Notes: a model not told the origin generated them from the sequence alone. DNA of 29,508 nt from JBBSHJ01 sp038253135 (GCA_038253135.1 JBBSHJ010000036.1:1-29508), one strand, 5' to 3'. Positions 15,565-23,213 are shown, counted from the stretch's first letter. Made by a program: numbers and translations.

Positions 15565-16682
15565 TCAGCGGCCGGCAGCGCGATCTCGAACCGGCAGCCG
15601 CCGCGGACGTTGCGCACGGACGCGGCGCCGTCGTGCGCCTCCACGATCGCCCGTACGATCGCGAGCCCGAGCCCGGCACCGCTGTGGTCCGCCGGCGAGC
15701 GGGACGTGCTGCCGCGCCAGCCGGTGTCGAAGACCAGGTCGATCTCGTCGTCGGCGATCCCGCCGCAGGTGTCGGTCACCGTCACCAGTGCGGTGCCCCG
15801 CTCGCGCCGGACGCCGACGGCGACGGTCGCGTCGTGCGGGGTGGCCCGCACCGCGTTGACGAGCAGGTTGCTGATCGCGCGGACGATCTCGCGGCTGTCG
15901 ACCGTGACAGGGACCGCTTCGACCGCGTCGCCGACCAGGCGCACGCCGCTGGCCGCGGCCAGCGACTCGACCTCAGCCATGGCGTCGGAGACGAGGTCGT
16001 AGAGCGAGACCCGCGACGGGCAGAGGTCGAGCCGGCCGAGCTGCATCCGGGACAGCTGGAACAGGTCGTCGACCATCGTCGACATCCGCTCCGAGCTCAT
16101 CCGGATCCGCTTGTAATACAGGTCCGGATCGGTCGCGACGCCGTCCTCGAGCGACTCGGACATTGCCCGCAGCCCTGCGAGCGGCGTGCGGAGATCGTGC
16201 GAGATCCAGGCGATCAGCTCGCGGCGGGAGTGCTCGATGGCCCGCTCCCGCTGCTGTGACTCGGCCAGCCGGGCACTGGTGCGTTCCAGCTCGGCCGCGA
16301 CCGAGGACAGCTCGCTGCCGAGGACCAGGCCGTGCAGGGCCGGTCGGCGCCCGTCACCGAGCTCGGCGGTGGCCCGTTGCAGGTGTTTCGAGCTACCCGC
16401 CAGCTGCCGGCCGACGACCACCGCTGTGGCGATCGAGCACAGGGCGGCGGCCGCGCACACGGTAAGCATGACGCGCAGGTCGTGCCCGGACAGGAACATC
16501 GCCTGACCGACGACCACGGCACCGGCCACCACGCCGAGCACCCCGATCGTGGAGGCGGTGACGACCGAGGCCAGCACCGACCGGCTGCGCACCAGCCGCA
16601 ACACGATCAGCCCGGCGAGCGTGACGACGGCAGTGGCGCCCGCGGCCATGGCGACGATCAGGCCGAGATCGTGCGCGCTCAT
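15561..16682 (-). CDS. Sensor histidine kinase
   Basis: 373 residues. The N-terminus has two to three transmembrane helices (about 8-30, 36-62 and 70-92) with hardly any extracytoplasmic loop, so the sensing region is mostly intramembrane. A HAMP-like linker (about 92-145) leads to HisKA with H162 in AWISHDLRTPLAG. The HATPase_c domain has an N box around N272/N276 (SNLLVNAVRATP), a G1 box DTCGGI starting at D304 and a G2 box GAGLGLAIV. The ATG overlaps the response-regulator stop by 4 bp (ATGA), so the pair is cotranslated. The signal is unknown. Confidence 0.93.
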   Translation of the reverse strand: MSAHDLGLIVAMAAGATAVVTLAGLIVLRLVRSRSVLASVVTASTIGVLGVVAGAVVVGQAMFLSGHDLRVMLTVCAAAALCSIATAVVVGRQLAGSSKHLQRATAELGDGRRPALHGLVLGSELSSVAAELERTSARLAESQQRERAIEHSRRELIAWISHDLRTPLAGLRAMSESLEDGVATDPDLYYKRIRMSSERMSTMVDDLFQLSRMQLGRLDLCPSRVSLYDLVSDAMAEVESLAAASGVRLVGDAVEAVPVTVDSREIVRAISNLLVNAVRATPHDATVAVGVRRERGTALVTVTDTCGGIADDEIDLVFDTGWRGSTSRSPADHSGAGLGLAIVRAIVEAHDGAASVRNVRGGCRFEIALPAAD

Positions 16683-17383
16683 GACGCGCCGACCGCCGTA
16701 CGGGCGTCGAAGAGATAACCGACGCCCCAGACTGTCAGCAACAGCTGCGGTACGGCGGGATCGGCCTCGATCTTCCCGCGCAGCCGGCGGACGTGGACGG
16801 TGACCGTCGAGACGTCACCGAAATCCCAGCCCCACACGCGGCGCATCAGGTCCTCGCGCGAGAACGCCCGCTGCGGGTTGCGCAGGAAGAAGGTCAGCAG
16901 GTCGAACTCCCGAAGCGTCAGTGCCAACGGCTCGCCCTCCCGGGTCGCCGCGTGGGTGCTCTCATCGAGCCGGATCGGCCCGGCCGTCAGGACTCCCGGC
17001 GCCCGATCGCCCGGGCTGCGGCGGCGCAGCACCGCGCGCACCCGGAGCACCAGCTCGCGCGGGGAGAACGGCTTGGTCACGTAGTCGTCGGCGCCGACCT
17101 CGAGGCCGGCGATGCGGTCGTCCTCCTGCCCGAGCGCCGTCACCATGACGACCGGGAGATCGAGGTCGCGGCGGACCCGGCGGCACAGCTCGATGCCGTC
17201 GATGCCGGGCAGCATCCGATCGAGCAGCAGCAACGAGAAATGCGACTGCTGCAGCAGATCCCATGCGGCCGCGCCATCGGTCGCGACCGTGACCGCCATG
17301 CCCTCACGGTGCAGGTAGTCAGCGATGACCTCGGCGATGCTCGTGTCGTCCTCGACGAGCAGCACGTGTGGCGGTCCCGGCAT
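16679..17383 (-). CDS. OmpR/PhoB-family response regulator
   Basis: 234 residues. The receiver domain has acidic pocket E11/D12/D13, phosphoacceptor D55 (in LLLDRMLPG), T82 and K104 (YVTKPFSPREL). The C-terminal winged-helix DNA-binding domain from about 140 contains LTLREFDLLTFFLRNP, SREDLMRRVWG and VTVHVRRLRGKIE, ending in the typical VWGVGYLF. It is first in a two-gene operon with the histidine kinase. ATG 17383 has a TAGACT -10 box 6 nt upstream and no Shine-Dalgarno, so it is probably leaderless. Confidence 0.95.
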   Translation of the reverse strand: MPGPPHVLLVEDDTSIAEVIADYLHREGMAVTVATDGAAAWDLLQQSHFSLLLLDRMLPGIDGIELCRRVRRDLDLPVVMVTALGQEDDRIAGLEVGADDYVTKPFSPRELVLRVRAVLRRRSPGDRAPGVLTAGPIRLDESTHAATREGEPLALTLREFDLLTFFLRNPQRAFSREDLMRRVWGWDFGDVSTVTVHVRRLRGKIEADPAVPQLLLTVWGVGYLFDARTAVGAS

Positions 17384-17389
17384 GAATCG

Positions 17390-17395
17390 AGTCTA
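17390..17395 (-). promoter_or_regulatory. -10 box of leaderless response-regulator operon
   Basis: TAGACT on the minus strand, 6 nt before ATG 17383. It fits TANNNT; the -35 is not clear. Confidence 0.5.
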
Positions 17396-17404
17396 GGAAC
17401 TCCG

Positions 17405-17440
17405 GCCGCCGGGCGCGCTGGTGATCGCCCGCGCGGCGGC
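17405..17440 (-). terminator. Hairpin downstream of the serine hydrolase gene
   Basis: gccgcc (17405-17410) pairs with ggcggc (17435-17440) and gggcg (17411-17415) with cgccc (17426-17430), leaving a 4-nt bulge (17431-17434) and a 10-nt loop. It lies 22 bp past the stop of the hydrolase gene and before the response-regulator promoter. It is GC-rich without a U tract. Confidence 0.45.
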
Positions 17441-17462
17441 GTCCGTCCCGGATTCGTAATAA

Positions 17463-18554
17463 CTATTCGGCGAGCTCGGCCGCGCGGTCGGCGACGGCAC
17501 AGCGGACCTCGCCGAGCAGCGACCAGTCCCGGCTCGGGTGTACGCGATTGGCGCACAGCACGACGGACACACCGCGCGAGCGGTCGACGACGATCGACGT
17601 ACCGGTGAAACCGGTGTGCCCGATCGCGCCGCCTTCCGCGAGGCTGCCCATGAAGCTGCGATCACCGATCCGCGGCCCGAAGCCGGCGCGATAGCCGGGG
17701 TCGACGTCGGGCGGGAGCTGGTCGGTGTGCATCGTCGCGGCGACGTCTGCCGGGAGCACGCGGACGCCGTCGAGGGCGCCGTCCGCGCGCAGGAATTCGG
17801 CGAACCGGCCGAGGTCGGCCGGTGTGGAGAAGAGGCCGGCGTTGCCGACTTGACCGCCGAGGCACCACGAGTTCTCGTCGTGCACGCTGCCGCGGACCAT
17901 GCCGCGCTCGACGTAGGGCTCGTACTCGGTCGCCGCGCACCGCTCGGCCGGAGCCGGGCCGTACGCCGTCTCGGCGAGCCCGAGCGGGCCGGTCACGAAC
18001 CGCGCCAGCAGCTCGGGCAGCGTCGTGCCCGTGGCCGTTTCGGCCAGCCAGCCGGCTGTGATGTAGCCCAGGCAGGAGTAGGTGAAGATCGAGCCGGGTC
18101 GGGCTTCCAGCGACATCGACAGCAGCGCGGTGCGGCGTTCCGCGGCCGGCACGGTCCACAGCCGGGCGTGGGCCGGCAGGCCCGAGGTGTGGGTGAGCAG
18201 ATGTCGCAACGTCACCGTGGACCTGTCGCCGCCGCGCCACTCCGGGAAGGTCTCGCCGATCGGCCGGTCGAGGTCGAGCCCGCCGTCGGCCACCAACCGC
18301 AGCAGCACCGTGGCGGTGAACAGCTTGGTCAGCGAGGCGATGTCGAAGACGGTGTCGGCGCTCATCGCGACCCGGTCGGCTTCCGGCAATATGCGGCCGG
18401 ACGCGTCGGCGTAGCGGACCGCGTCGCCGGCAACCGCGAGCTCGGCCAGCTGGCCGTCATGGAGGATTACCCCGACGCCGCCGGGAAACAAGGGGCGTCC
18501 GGTCCCGTTGTCGGGGAGGAGGCCCGCGTCGAGGATCTCCTGCAGCGTCGGCAT
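17463..18554 (-). CDS. Serine hydrolase, beta-lactamase / class C PBP-like
   Basis: 363 residues from ATG 18554. Active-site motif 1 is S74-L-T-K77 in FDIASLTKLF. Motif 2 is Y159-S-C (FTYSCLGYITAGW), where many relatives have Y-x-N. Motif 3 is H313-T-G in GGAIGHTGFTGTS. LRHLLTHTSGLPAH is the usual family loop. No N-terminal signal peptide is evident, so it is probably cytoplasmic. Such proteins act as esterases, beta-lactamases or peptidases on muropeptides, and the substrate is not predictable. It diverges from anmK with only 30 bp between the starts and lies near nagZ. A YbbE-type serine hydrolase accompanies NagZ in Bacillus muropeptide recycling, so a role in the same pathway is inferred. 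Confidence 0.87.
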   Translation of the reverse strand: MPTLQEILDAGLLPDNGTGRPLFPGGVGVILHDGQLAELAVAGDAVRYADASGRILPEADRVAMSADTVFDIASLTKLFTATVLLRLVADGGLDLDRPIGETFPEWRGGDRSTVTLRHLLTHTSGLPAHARLWTVPAAERRTALLSMSLEARPGSIFTYSCLGYITAGWLAETATGTTLPELLARFVTGPLGLAETAYGPAPAERCAATEYEPYVERGMVRGSVHDENSWCLGGQVGNAGLFSTPADLGRFAEFLRADGALDGVRVLPADVAATMHTDQLPPDVDPGYRAGFGPRIGDRSFMGSLAEGGAIGHTGFTGTSIVVDRSRGVSVVLCANRVHPSRDWSLLGEVRCAVADRAAELAE

Positions 18555-18571
18555 TGTCGTCGAGTCTGCCG

Positions 18572-18577
18572 TACCGT
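18572..18577 (+). promoter_or_regulatory. -10 box of leaderless anmK
   Basis: TACCGT, 7 nt before ATG 18585. It lies in the 30-bp gap to the divergent hydrolase gene, so the two promoters must overlap. TTGTCG at 18554-18559 is too close (12 nt) for a normal -35. Confidence 0.5.
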
Positions 18578-18584
18578 GCGTCTC

Positions 18585-19733
18585 ATGCGTATCGCGGGTC
18601 TGATCTCGGGCACGTCGTACGACGGGGTGGACGTCGCGGTCGTGGAGTTCGACCTGGATGGTACGACGCTGCACGCCCGGATCGCGCTGGCCGACACGGT
18701 GCCCTATCCGGCCGAGGTCGTCGACGCATTGCAGGCGGCGCAGCATCCGCGGCCGGTCACCGCGGCCGCGATGGCCCGGCTCGACACGCTGGTCGGGCAG
18801 GCCTTTGCCGCCGCGGCCGCGGAAGCGGACTCGGTTGCCGGCCCGCTGGCTCTGCTCTGCTCCCACGGCCAGACCGTCTATCACTGGGTGGACGACGACG
18901 GTCGCGCCAAGGGCACCCTGCAGGTCGGCGAGCCGGCCTGGATCGCCCACGCCACCGGCGTTCCGGTGATCTCGGGCGTGCGCGCCGCCGACATCGCGGC
19001 CGACGGGCAGGGCGCCCCGCTGGTGCCGTTGCTGGACCTGCTGCTCCTCGCCGGGCTGGACGGCAACGGTCCGGCGGCGGCCCTGAACATCGGCGGCATC
19101 GCCAACCTCACGGTCGCCGCCGACCCCCCGCTCGGCTACGACACCGGCCCCGGGAACTGCCTCCTTGACCTAATCGCGCTCGAGGCGACAGGACGGGCGT
19201 ACGACGTCGACGGCATGCTCGCCTCGCAGGGCACCGCCGACACTCGGGTGCTCGGCCGGCTGCTCGCCGATCCGTATTTCGCGCGGAGACCACCGAAAAG
19301 CACCGGACGCGAGCATTTCGATGCGGCATTCCTGGCCCGTCATCGGGACGCCCTCCCGCCCGCGGATCTGGCCGCGACTCTGACCGCACTCACCGCCGAG
19401 ACCATCGCCGCCGAAGTCAACCGGTACGGCGTTCGCACCCTCGTCGCGTCGGGCGGCGGCATCGACAATCCGGTGCTGCGGGAGATGCTTGCCGATCGGA
19501 TCGCCGGCACGAGCATCCACGATTCAAACTGGGTCGGCGTCCCTCCGGAGGCGAAGGAGGCGGTCCTGTTCGCGCTGATCGGCTGGTATTCCTGGCACGG
19601 CCTCCCTGCCGGCGTGCCGTCGTGCACCGGTGCCAGCGCCACCCCGGTGCTCGGGTCCTTCACGCCCGGATCGGGTCCGTTGCGGCTGCCGGCGCCGCTG
19701 GACAGTGCGCCCGAGCGCCTGGTCTTCGACTGA
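18585..19733 (+). CDS. anmK: Anhydro-N-acetylmuramic acid kinase
   Basis: 382 residues from ATG 18585. AnmK hydrolyses the 1,6-anhydro ring of anhydro-MurNAc and phosphorylates it to MurNAc-6-P, a step of peptidoglycan recycling. The family signature GLISGTSYDGVDVAVVEFD opens the protein. CSHGQTVYH, LQVGEPAWIAHATG, ADGQGAPLVPLLD, NIGGIANLT and the sugar-kinase ATPase motif GYDTGPGNCLLD follow in the usual order, then VASGGGIDNPVL and the C-terminal PPEAKEAVLFALIG. No MurQ etherase is visible nearby, so the MurNAc-6-P fate is unseen. The frame is also open far upstream (from 17538), but that part is antisense to the hydrolase gene and not coding. Confidence 0.96.
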   Translation: MRIAGLISGTSYDGVDVAVVEFDLDGTTLHARIALADTVPYPAEVVDALQAAQHPRPVTAAAMARLDTLVGQAFAAAAAEADSVAGPLALLCSHGQTVYHWVDDDGRAKGTLQVGEPAWIAHATGVPVISGVRAADIAADGQGAPLVPLLDLLLLAGLDGNGPAAALNIGGIANLTVAADPPLGYDTGPGNCLLDLIALEATGRAYDVDGMLASQGTADTRVLGRLLADPYFARRPPKSTGREHFDAAFLARHRDALPPADLAATLTALTAETIAAEVNRYGVRTLVASGGGIDNPVLREMLADRIAGTSIHDSNWVGVPPEAKEAVLFALIGWYSWHGLPAGVPSCTGASATPVLGSFTPGSGPLRLPAPLDSAPERLVFD

Positions 19734-19753
19734 CCCGGAATCACGTCCGGGTC
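19732..19753 (+). terminator. anmK terminator hairpin
   Basis: A perfect 8-bp inverted repeat, gacccgga (19732-19739) with tccgggtc (19746-19753), with a 6-nt loop, starting inside the anmK stop codon. No U tract. The following 178 bp to the grpB remnant holds only a weaker 9-bp inverted repeat (19833-19841 / 19871-19879). Confidence 0.55.
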
Positions 19754-19931
19754 CCGACGTAGAGGCCCTTGCCCCGGACCTCGATGCGGTAGGACCGCAA
19801 CCGCGCTCGACCCGGGAACGATGCCGGCCCGTGACGAGATCGAATTCCCAGCGGGCCAGGGGCAGCGCAGGATCTCGTCGCGGCGCCCGTAGGTGTAGGT
19901 GTAAAAGCCCGACGCTGGAAGAATCCGGCGC

Positions 19932-20452
19932 GTGAGACTGGATCCGATACGGATCGTCGACTATGACGAGGGCTGGGTGGCGGCCTTCGACGAGCAGCGA
20001 TCGCGTCTCGAGCGGGTCCTCGCCGAACGCCTGCGGCGCCGATTGAACACATCGGCAGTACGTCGGTCCCGGGGCTGCCGGCGAAGCCGATCATCGACAT
20101 GCTCGCACTCGTCGACCGCTATGAACTGTGCCCGGCGCTCTTTCCCGCTCTGGTCGAAGTGGGCTGGCAGCTCGCGCCCGAGCCGGCCGATGAAGCGGAC
20201 CGGCGCTGGTCGCTCTGCTATCCGGACGTCGCGTATCGCACCCACCACCTGCACGTCATCGAGTACGGGTCGGTGGGCTGGCCGGCGCTCCTTGCCTTCC
20301 GCGACCATCTCCGGCGCGACGCCGCGGACGTGGCGGCGTACGCCGCCGTGAAGCGACAGCTCGCCGCCGTCGACGACACCGATCGGGTCCGATACCGCGC
20401 CGGCAAGGCTCCCTTCATCCGGTCGGTCCTGGATCGGCTCGCTCGGGACTGA
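19932..20452 (+). pseudogene. GrpB/UPF0157 family gene broken by a frameshift
   Basis: From GTG 19932 one frame reads VRLDPIRIVDYDEGWVAAF...RSRLERVLAERL, the GrpB N-terminus. The rest of the family signature (IEHIGSTSVPGLPAKPIIDML, followed by the region up to VRYRAGKAPFIRSVLDRLARD) is in another frame from about 20036 to the TGA at 20450-20452. The two halves join near 20031-20041 (ctgcggcgccg) and together give about 174 residues, the normal family length. A one-base deletion accounts for the shift. GrpB-like proteins resemble nucleotidyltransferases, with unclear function. The end overlaps the convergent nagZ end by 38 bp. A sequencing error is possible. Confidence 0.8.
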
Positions 20453-21899
20453 CATCGCGGCCGCTTAGCGCCTCGGCGACGGCGACGATGTTGACCCGCC
20501 CGCAGCCGAGAGCGCCGAGGTAGCGGCCCGGCGCGAGCGCGTGGTCGTGCGGCAGGCCGGTGCCGACGACGATCGTATCGGGACGCCCGGCGGATAGTGC
20601 TGCGACCAGCTCGCCCTGCCAGGCCTGGCGGTGCGCCTCGCGCACGGTCACGACGATCGGGCGGCCGGCTGCGGCCGTGATCGCCGCTGCCGCCACCGCG
20701 CCCACCTTCTCGGGAGGCTCGGTGAGGGTGATCCCGTCGGAGCCGGGGAGGCGCTCCGCCAGGGTCGCGAGCAGCCCGTGCGAGGTGACGCCGACGCCGC
20801 GGCGCATCCGGCGGCCGGCGTCGACGACGTACGCCGGCCCGGCCAGCGGCACCGGCGCGTCGACGATGAGCGCGCGCCGTGCCGCTTCGAGCCCGACGGA
20901 CGGATCCCACGTGCTTGCCGGCGCCGGGCGCGCCCACCGTTGCAGCCGGCGTACCCGCGCGGCGGCGTCGGCCAGCCGCTCCTCGGGCAGCCGGCCGTCA
21001 CGGACCGCGTCGATAACCTCCTCTCGCACGGCACGGGTGTCCGCGTAGCTGAGGTCGACGCAGGGCAGGTCGGCACCGGCCGCGAGCGAGGCCACGGTGG
21101 CGGCCGCGACACCCATGCCCGCACTGATCGCCCGCATCGCCATGGCGTCGGTGGCGATGACGCCGTCGAAGCCGAGCTCTTCCCGGAGGAGACCGGTCAG
21201 CGCCGGCCGGCTGACCGTGGACGGCAGGTCGGAGAGCACCGGATAGACCACGTGGGTGGTCATCACCACGTGGACGCCGGCGTCGATGCAGGCCCGGAAC
21301 GGCACGAGGTCGATCTCCTCGAGCTGGCCGCGGTCATGGTGCACGACCGGCAGGTCGTAGTGCGAGTCGACCGCGGTGTCGCCGTGCCCTGGGAAATGTT
21401 TGACCGTCGCGGCCACCCGGCGCGACTGCATTCCCTCGCAGAAGGCGATCCCGTGCCGCGCCACCAGGTGCGGGTCGTCGCCGAACGAGCGCGATCCGAT
21501 CACCGGGTTGAGGGGGTTGAGGTTGACGTCGACGCAGGGCGCGAAATTCACGTTGGCGCCGGTCTCGGCGATCATGTCGGCGGCCGATTCGGCCACGCGG
21601 CGCGTCAGATCGACATCGTCGACGGTGCCGAGGGCGAGGGCGCCCGGGTACGACGACCCGACGGTGTGCTCGATGCGGGTCACGTCGCCGGTCTCCTCGT
21701 CGACTCCGATCAGGACGTCGGGGGAGTAGGACCGGATCTCGGCGATCAGGTCGCGGAGCTGCTCGTAACCGGTGATGTTGCCGCCGAACAGGATGATCGC
21801 GCCGAGGCCCTCCTGCAGCCAGCGCTTGAACTCGTCCGGGACCTCAAGCCCGGGCATCTTCGCCATGAATACGGTGTCGACGTCCGCCTCGATCGTCAT
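20415..21899 (-). CDS. nagZ: Glycoside hydrolase family 3, beta-N-acetylhexosaminidase (NagZ-type)
   Basis: 494 residues. The GH3 TIM-barrel domain (about 1-330) has GVDEETGDVTRIEH in place of the common GVDQEGGRV, then NFAPCVDVNLNP, NPVIGSRSFGDDP, KHFPGHGDTAVDSH (167-180) and nucleophile D251 in VIATDAMAM. D178 and H180 correspond to the Asp-His acid/base dyad that distinguishes NagZ-type N-acetylglucosaminidases. A C-terminal alpha/beta domain (about 350-480) follows, as in Bacillus NagZ. No signal peptide is seen, so it is probably cytoplasmic and cleaves GlcNAc from muropeptides, supplying anhydro-MurNAc or MurNAc to AnmK. ATG 21899 has a TAACGT -10 box 8 nt upstream, so it is probably leaderless. 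Its first 13 codons and promoter recur, diverged, at 23159-23213. Confidence 0.9.
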   Translation of the reverse strand: MTIEADVDTVFMAKMPGLEVPDEFKRWLQEGLGAIILFGGNITGYEQLRDLIAEIRSYSPDVLIGVDEETGDVTRIEHTVGSSYPGALALGTVDDVDLTRRVAESAADMIAETGANVNFAPCVDVNLNPLNPVIGSRSFGDDPHLVARHGIAFCEGMQSRRVAATVKHFPGHGDTAVDSHYDLPVVHHDRGQLEEIDLVPFRACIDAGVHVVMTTHVVYPVLSDLPSTVSRPALTGLLREELGFDGVIATDAMAMRAISAGMGVAAATVASLAAGADLPCVDLSYADTRAVREEVIDAVRDGRLPEERLADAAARVRRLQRWARPAPASTWDPSVGLEAARRALIVDAPVPLAGPAYVVDAGRRMRRGVGVTSHGLLATLAERLPGSDGITLTEPPEKVGAVAAAAITAAAGRPIVVTVREAHRQAWQGELVAALSAGRPDTIVVGTGLPHDHALAPGRYLGALGCGRVNIVAVAEALSGRDVSPERADPGPTG

Positions 21900-21917
21900 G
21901 CCGACAGACGTTAGCGG
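21863..21917. repeat. Direct repeat copy 1: nagZ promoter and first codons
   Basis: 55 bp matching 23159-23213 at 45 positions without gaps. It spans the TAACGT -10 box and the first 13 codons of nagZ. The two copies flank the lipoprotein gene in the same orientation. Confidence 0.85.
21908..21913 (-). promoter_or_regulatory. -10 box of leaderless nagZ
   Basis: TAACGT on the minus strand, 8 nt before ATG 21899 and only 12 bp past the lipoprotein stop. The same box (as TAACCT) is preserved in the duplicated copy upstream of the lipoprotein. Confidence 0.5.
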
Positions 21918-21924
21918 TCACCGA

Positions 21925-23148
21925 CTATCCGACCGACTCGACGTAGGAGCCGATAGGGCCGTCGTACCGAGGAACCGGCTGCAATCTGCCCGTGTCGAGG
22001 TTGACGAGGCTGATCTTGTTGCGCGCCGGGCCACCGTAGACGAGCAGATCGTCATTGGGTACGACGGTGCCGGCGAGCCCGATGTTCGGCGGCAGCGTCG
22101 GCCCCGCACCGATGCGACCGCGAGTGTCAGCCTCAAAGACCGAGACCTGGATCGGTTGGCCCGGGTCACCGCGGGCCACCAGCGCGAGGATCCCGTGGTG
22201 AGCCGTGGGCAGCAGCTCGGCATTGTCTGTGCGCTGGAGACGCAGCCGCGTGTCAGCGTCCGACACGATGCGCAGGGTGGCGGGATCGATGCGCAAGATG
22301 TGCACCGTGTCGGTCGACGAAATGAGCTTCCAGGCCAACGTGTAAAGCATTCCGTCGGATCCCACCGCCGCACCTTGCAGGACACCGTAACCAGGGAGGC
22401 GCCGGCTGCGGCCGCTCATGATGTCCTGCGCGCCTGCGGCGTACCCGTCGTAGCCCATGGCAAAGACGTGACCGTTCGGTGCTATGGCCCAGCCGCCAAC
22501 CGTCGAGGTGTTTCCCACACCGACGAGCCCCTTGTGCCAATTCGGGGCCCGCCCATGGAAGGCGGCGAGACGGCGGGGAGTCGCAACCTTCCCACCGGCG
22601 CCGACCGGAACGGCATCCTGCCCGAGTTGCATCCAGATGGTGTCGCCAGCGAGCGCCGCAACCAGGTTGCGTGGGGTGCCGCCCGTCCAGACGGTGCGCC
22701 CCGACGCATCGAATATCGCGGTCCGACCGGTGGCCGATTCCGCGACGACGTCGGCTTGTCCGCCGGACCCCCGAATGACGATGGCGCAGATGAACCTGCC
22801 CAGCGTGCGGCGGCCGCCGCTAGCAACGTCACGGAGACCGAGGGTGCCGTCTTGCGTGCCCGCTCCGGGAACGACATAGGTGACGAGGCGCGGTTCGAGG
22901 GTATGGGCGCGGGGAAACGTACGCTGCCCCGATCGGGGCATGTCCTGCACCGGCACCCGATGGCGTCGCGTCGGGGCGGCCGAGGTTGCTTTGGCACTGG
23001 GTGAAGCGTCGTGCTCGAATGTCCCGCGAACGCGCGTCGATGACGGCTGGCCGGGAGTCGCTGATGGCGCGCGGCCGCATCCCGACATTGCGACTACCGC
23101 GACGACCAGGGCAAGTGTCAGCCGAAGGACCAGGGTTTTCGCACTCAT
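21925..23148 (-). CDS. Predicted lipoprotein, probably beta-propeller-like
   Basis: 407 residues from ATG 23148. The N-terminus MSAKTLVLRLTLALVVAVVAMSGC is a lipoprotein signal with the lipid-modified cysteine at C24, so it should be anchored on the outer face of the membrane. A Ser/Thr/Pro-rich linker (about 25-60) follows. The rest consists of recurring beta-rich blocks with Gly-Asp turns (for example VWTGGTPRNLVAALAGDTIWMQLG, GWAIAPNGHVFAMGYDG, YTLAWKLISSTDTVHILRIDPATLRIVS, ISLVNLDTGRLQPVPRYDG), which suggests a propeller fold. No enzyme motif is seen. The ATG overlaps the stop of a 16-residue mini-ORF (ATGA). The frame is open further upstream to 23238, but that stretch lacks a signal peptide. 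It sits between nagZ and the toxin-antitoxin pair. Confidence 0.82.
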   Translation of the reverse strand: MSAKTLVLRLTLALVVAVVAMSGCGRAPSATPGQPSSTRVRGTFEHDASPSAKATSAAPTRRHRVPVQDMPRSGQRTFPRAHTLEPRLVTYVVPGAGTQDGTLGLRDVASGGRRTLGRFICAIVIRGSGGQADVVAESATGRTAIFDASGRTVWTGGTPRNLVAALAGDTIWMQLGQDAVPVGAGGKVATPRRLAAFHGRAPNWHKGLVGVGNTSTVGGWAIAPNGHVFAMGYDGYAAGAQDIMSGRSRRLPGYGVLQGAAVGSDGMLYTLAWKLISSTDTVHILRIDPATLRIVSDADTRLRLQRTDNAELLPTAHHGILALVARGDPGQPIQVSVFEADTRGRIGAGPTLPPNIGLAGTVVPNDDLLVYGGPARNKISLVNLDTGRLQPVPRYDGPIGSYVESVG

Positions 23149-23195
23149 AGGTGCCCTGCCATGAACACGATGTCGGCGTCGGCGTCGATCGTCAC
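23145..23195 (-). CDS. 16-residue mini-ORF, duplicated nagZ N-terminus, coupled to lipoprotein gene
   Basis: GTG 23195 encodes MTIDADADIVFMAGHL and stops at 23145-23147, overlapping the lipoprotein ATG as ATGA. Ten of the first 13 residues equal the NagZ start MTIEADVDTVFMA. A TAACCT box lies 8 nt before the GTG, as for nagZ. It looks like a truncated copy of the nagZ 5' end now acting as a leaderless upstream ORF that delivers ribosomes to the lipoprotein start. Translation is an inference. Confidence 0.5.
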   Translation of the reverse strand: MTIDADADIVFMAGHL

Positions 23196-23213
23196 AACGG
23201 CAGAGGTTAGCGG
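23159..23213. repeat. Direct repeat copy 2: diverged nagZ 5' end
   Basis: The ungapped partner of 21863-21917, with 45 of 55 bases identical. The -10 and the reading frame are preserved, but the ATG start has become GTG. It overlaps the end of the PIN toxin gene. Confidence 0.85.
23204..23209 (-). promoter_or_regulatory. -10 box of mini-ORF and lipoprotein unit
   Basis: TAACCT on the minus strand, 8 nt before GTG 23195. It overlaps the TAA stop of the PIN toxin gene and is the counterpart of the nagZ box TAACGT. Confidence 0.45.

Noticed and set aside
17538..18584. Upstream 349-codon extension of the anmK frame
   Set aside because: It runs antisense to the serine hydrolase. AnmK starts with its family signature at 18585, preceded by a -10 box.
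19833..19879. 9-bp inverted repeat with a 29-nt spacer
   Set aside because: The spacer is long and there is no position relative to a promoter or gene end that gives it a role; it could be chance at this composition.
20025..20045. Programmed frameshift in the grpB-type gene
   Set aside because: No slippery heptamer or stimulatory structure is apparent and the family is not known to use frameshifting; mutation or error is simpler.
19741..20100. 119-codon minus-strand ORF between anmK and the grpB remnant
   Set aside because: Half is antisense to the grpB coding sequence and no family pattern or ribosome binding site supports it.
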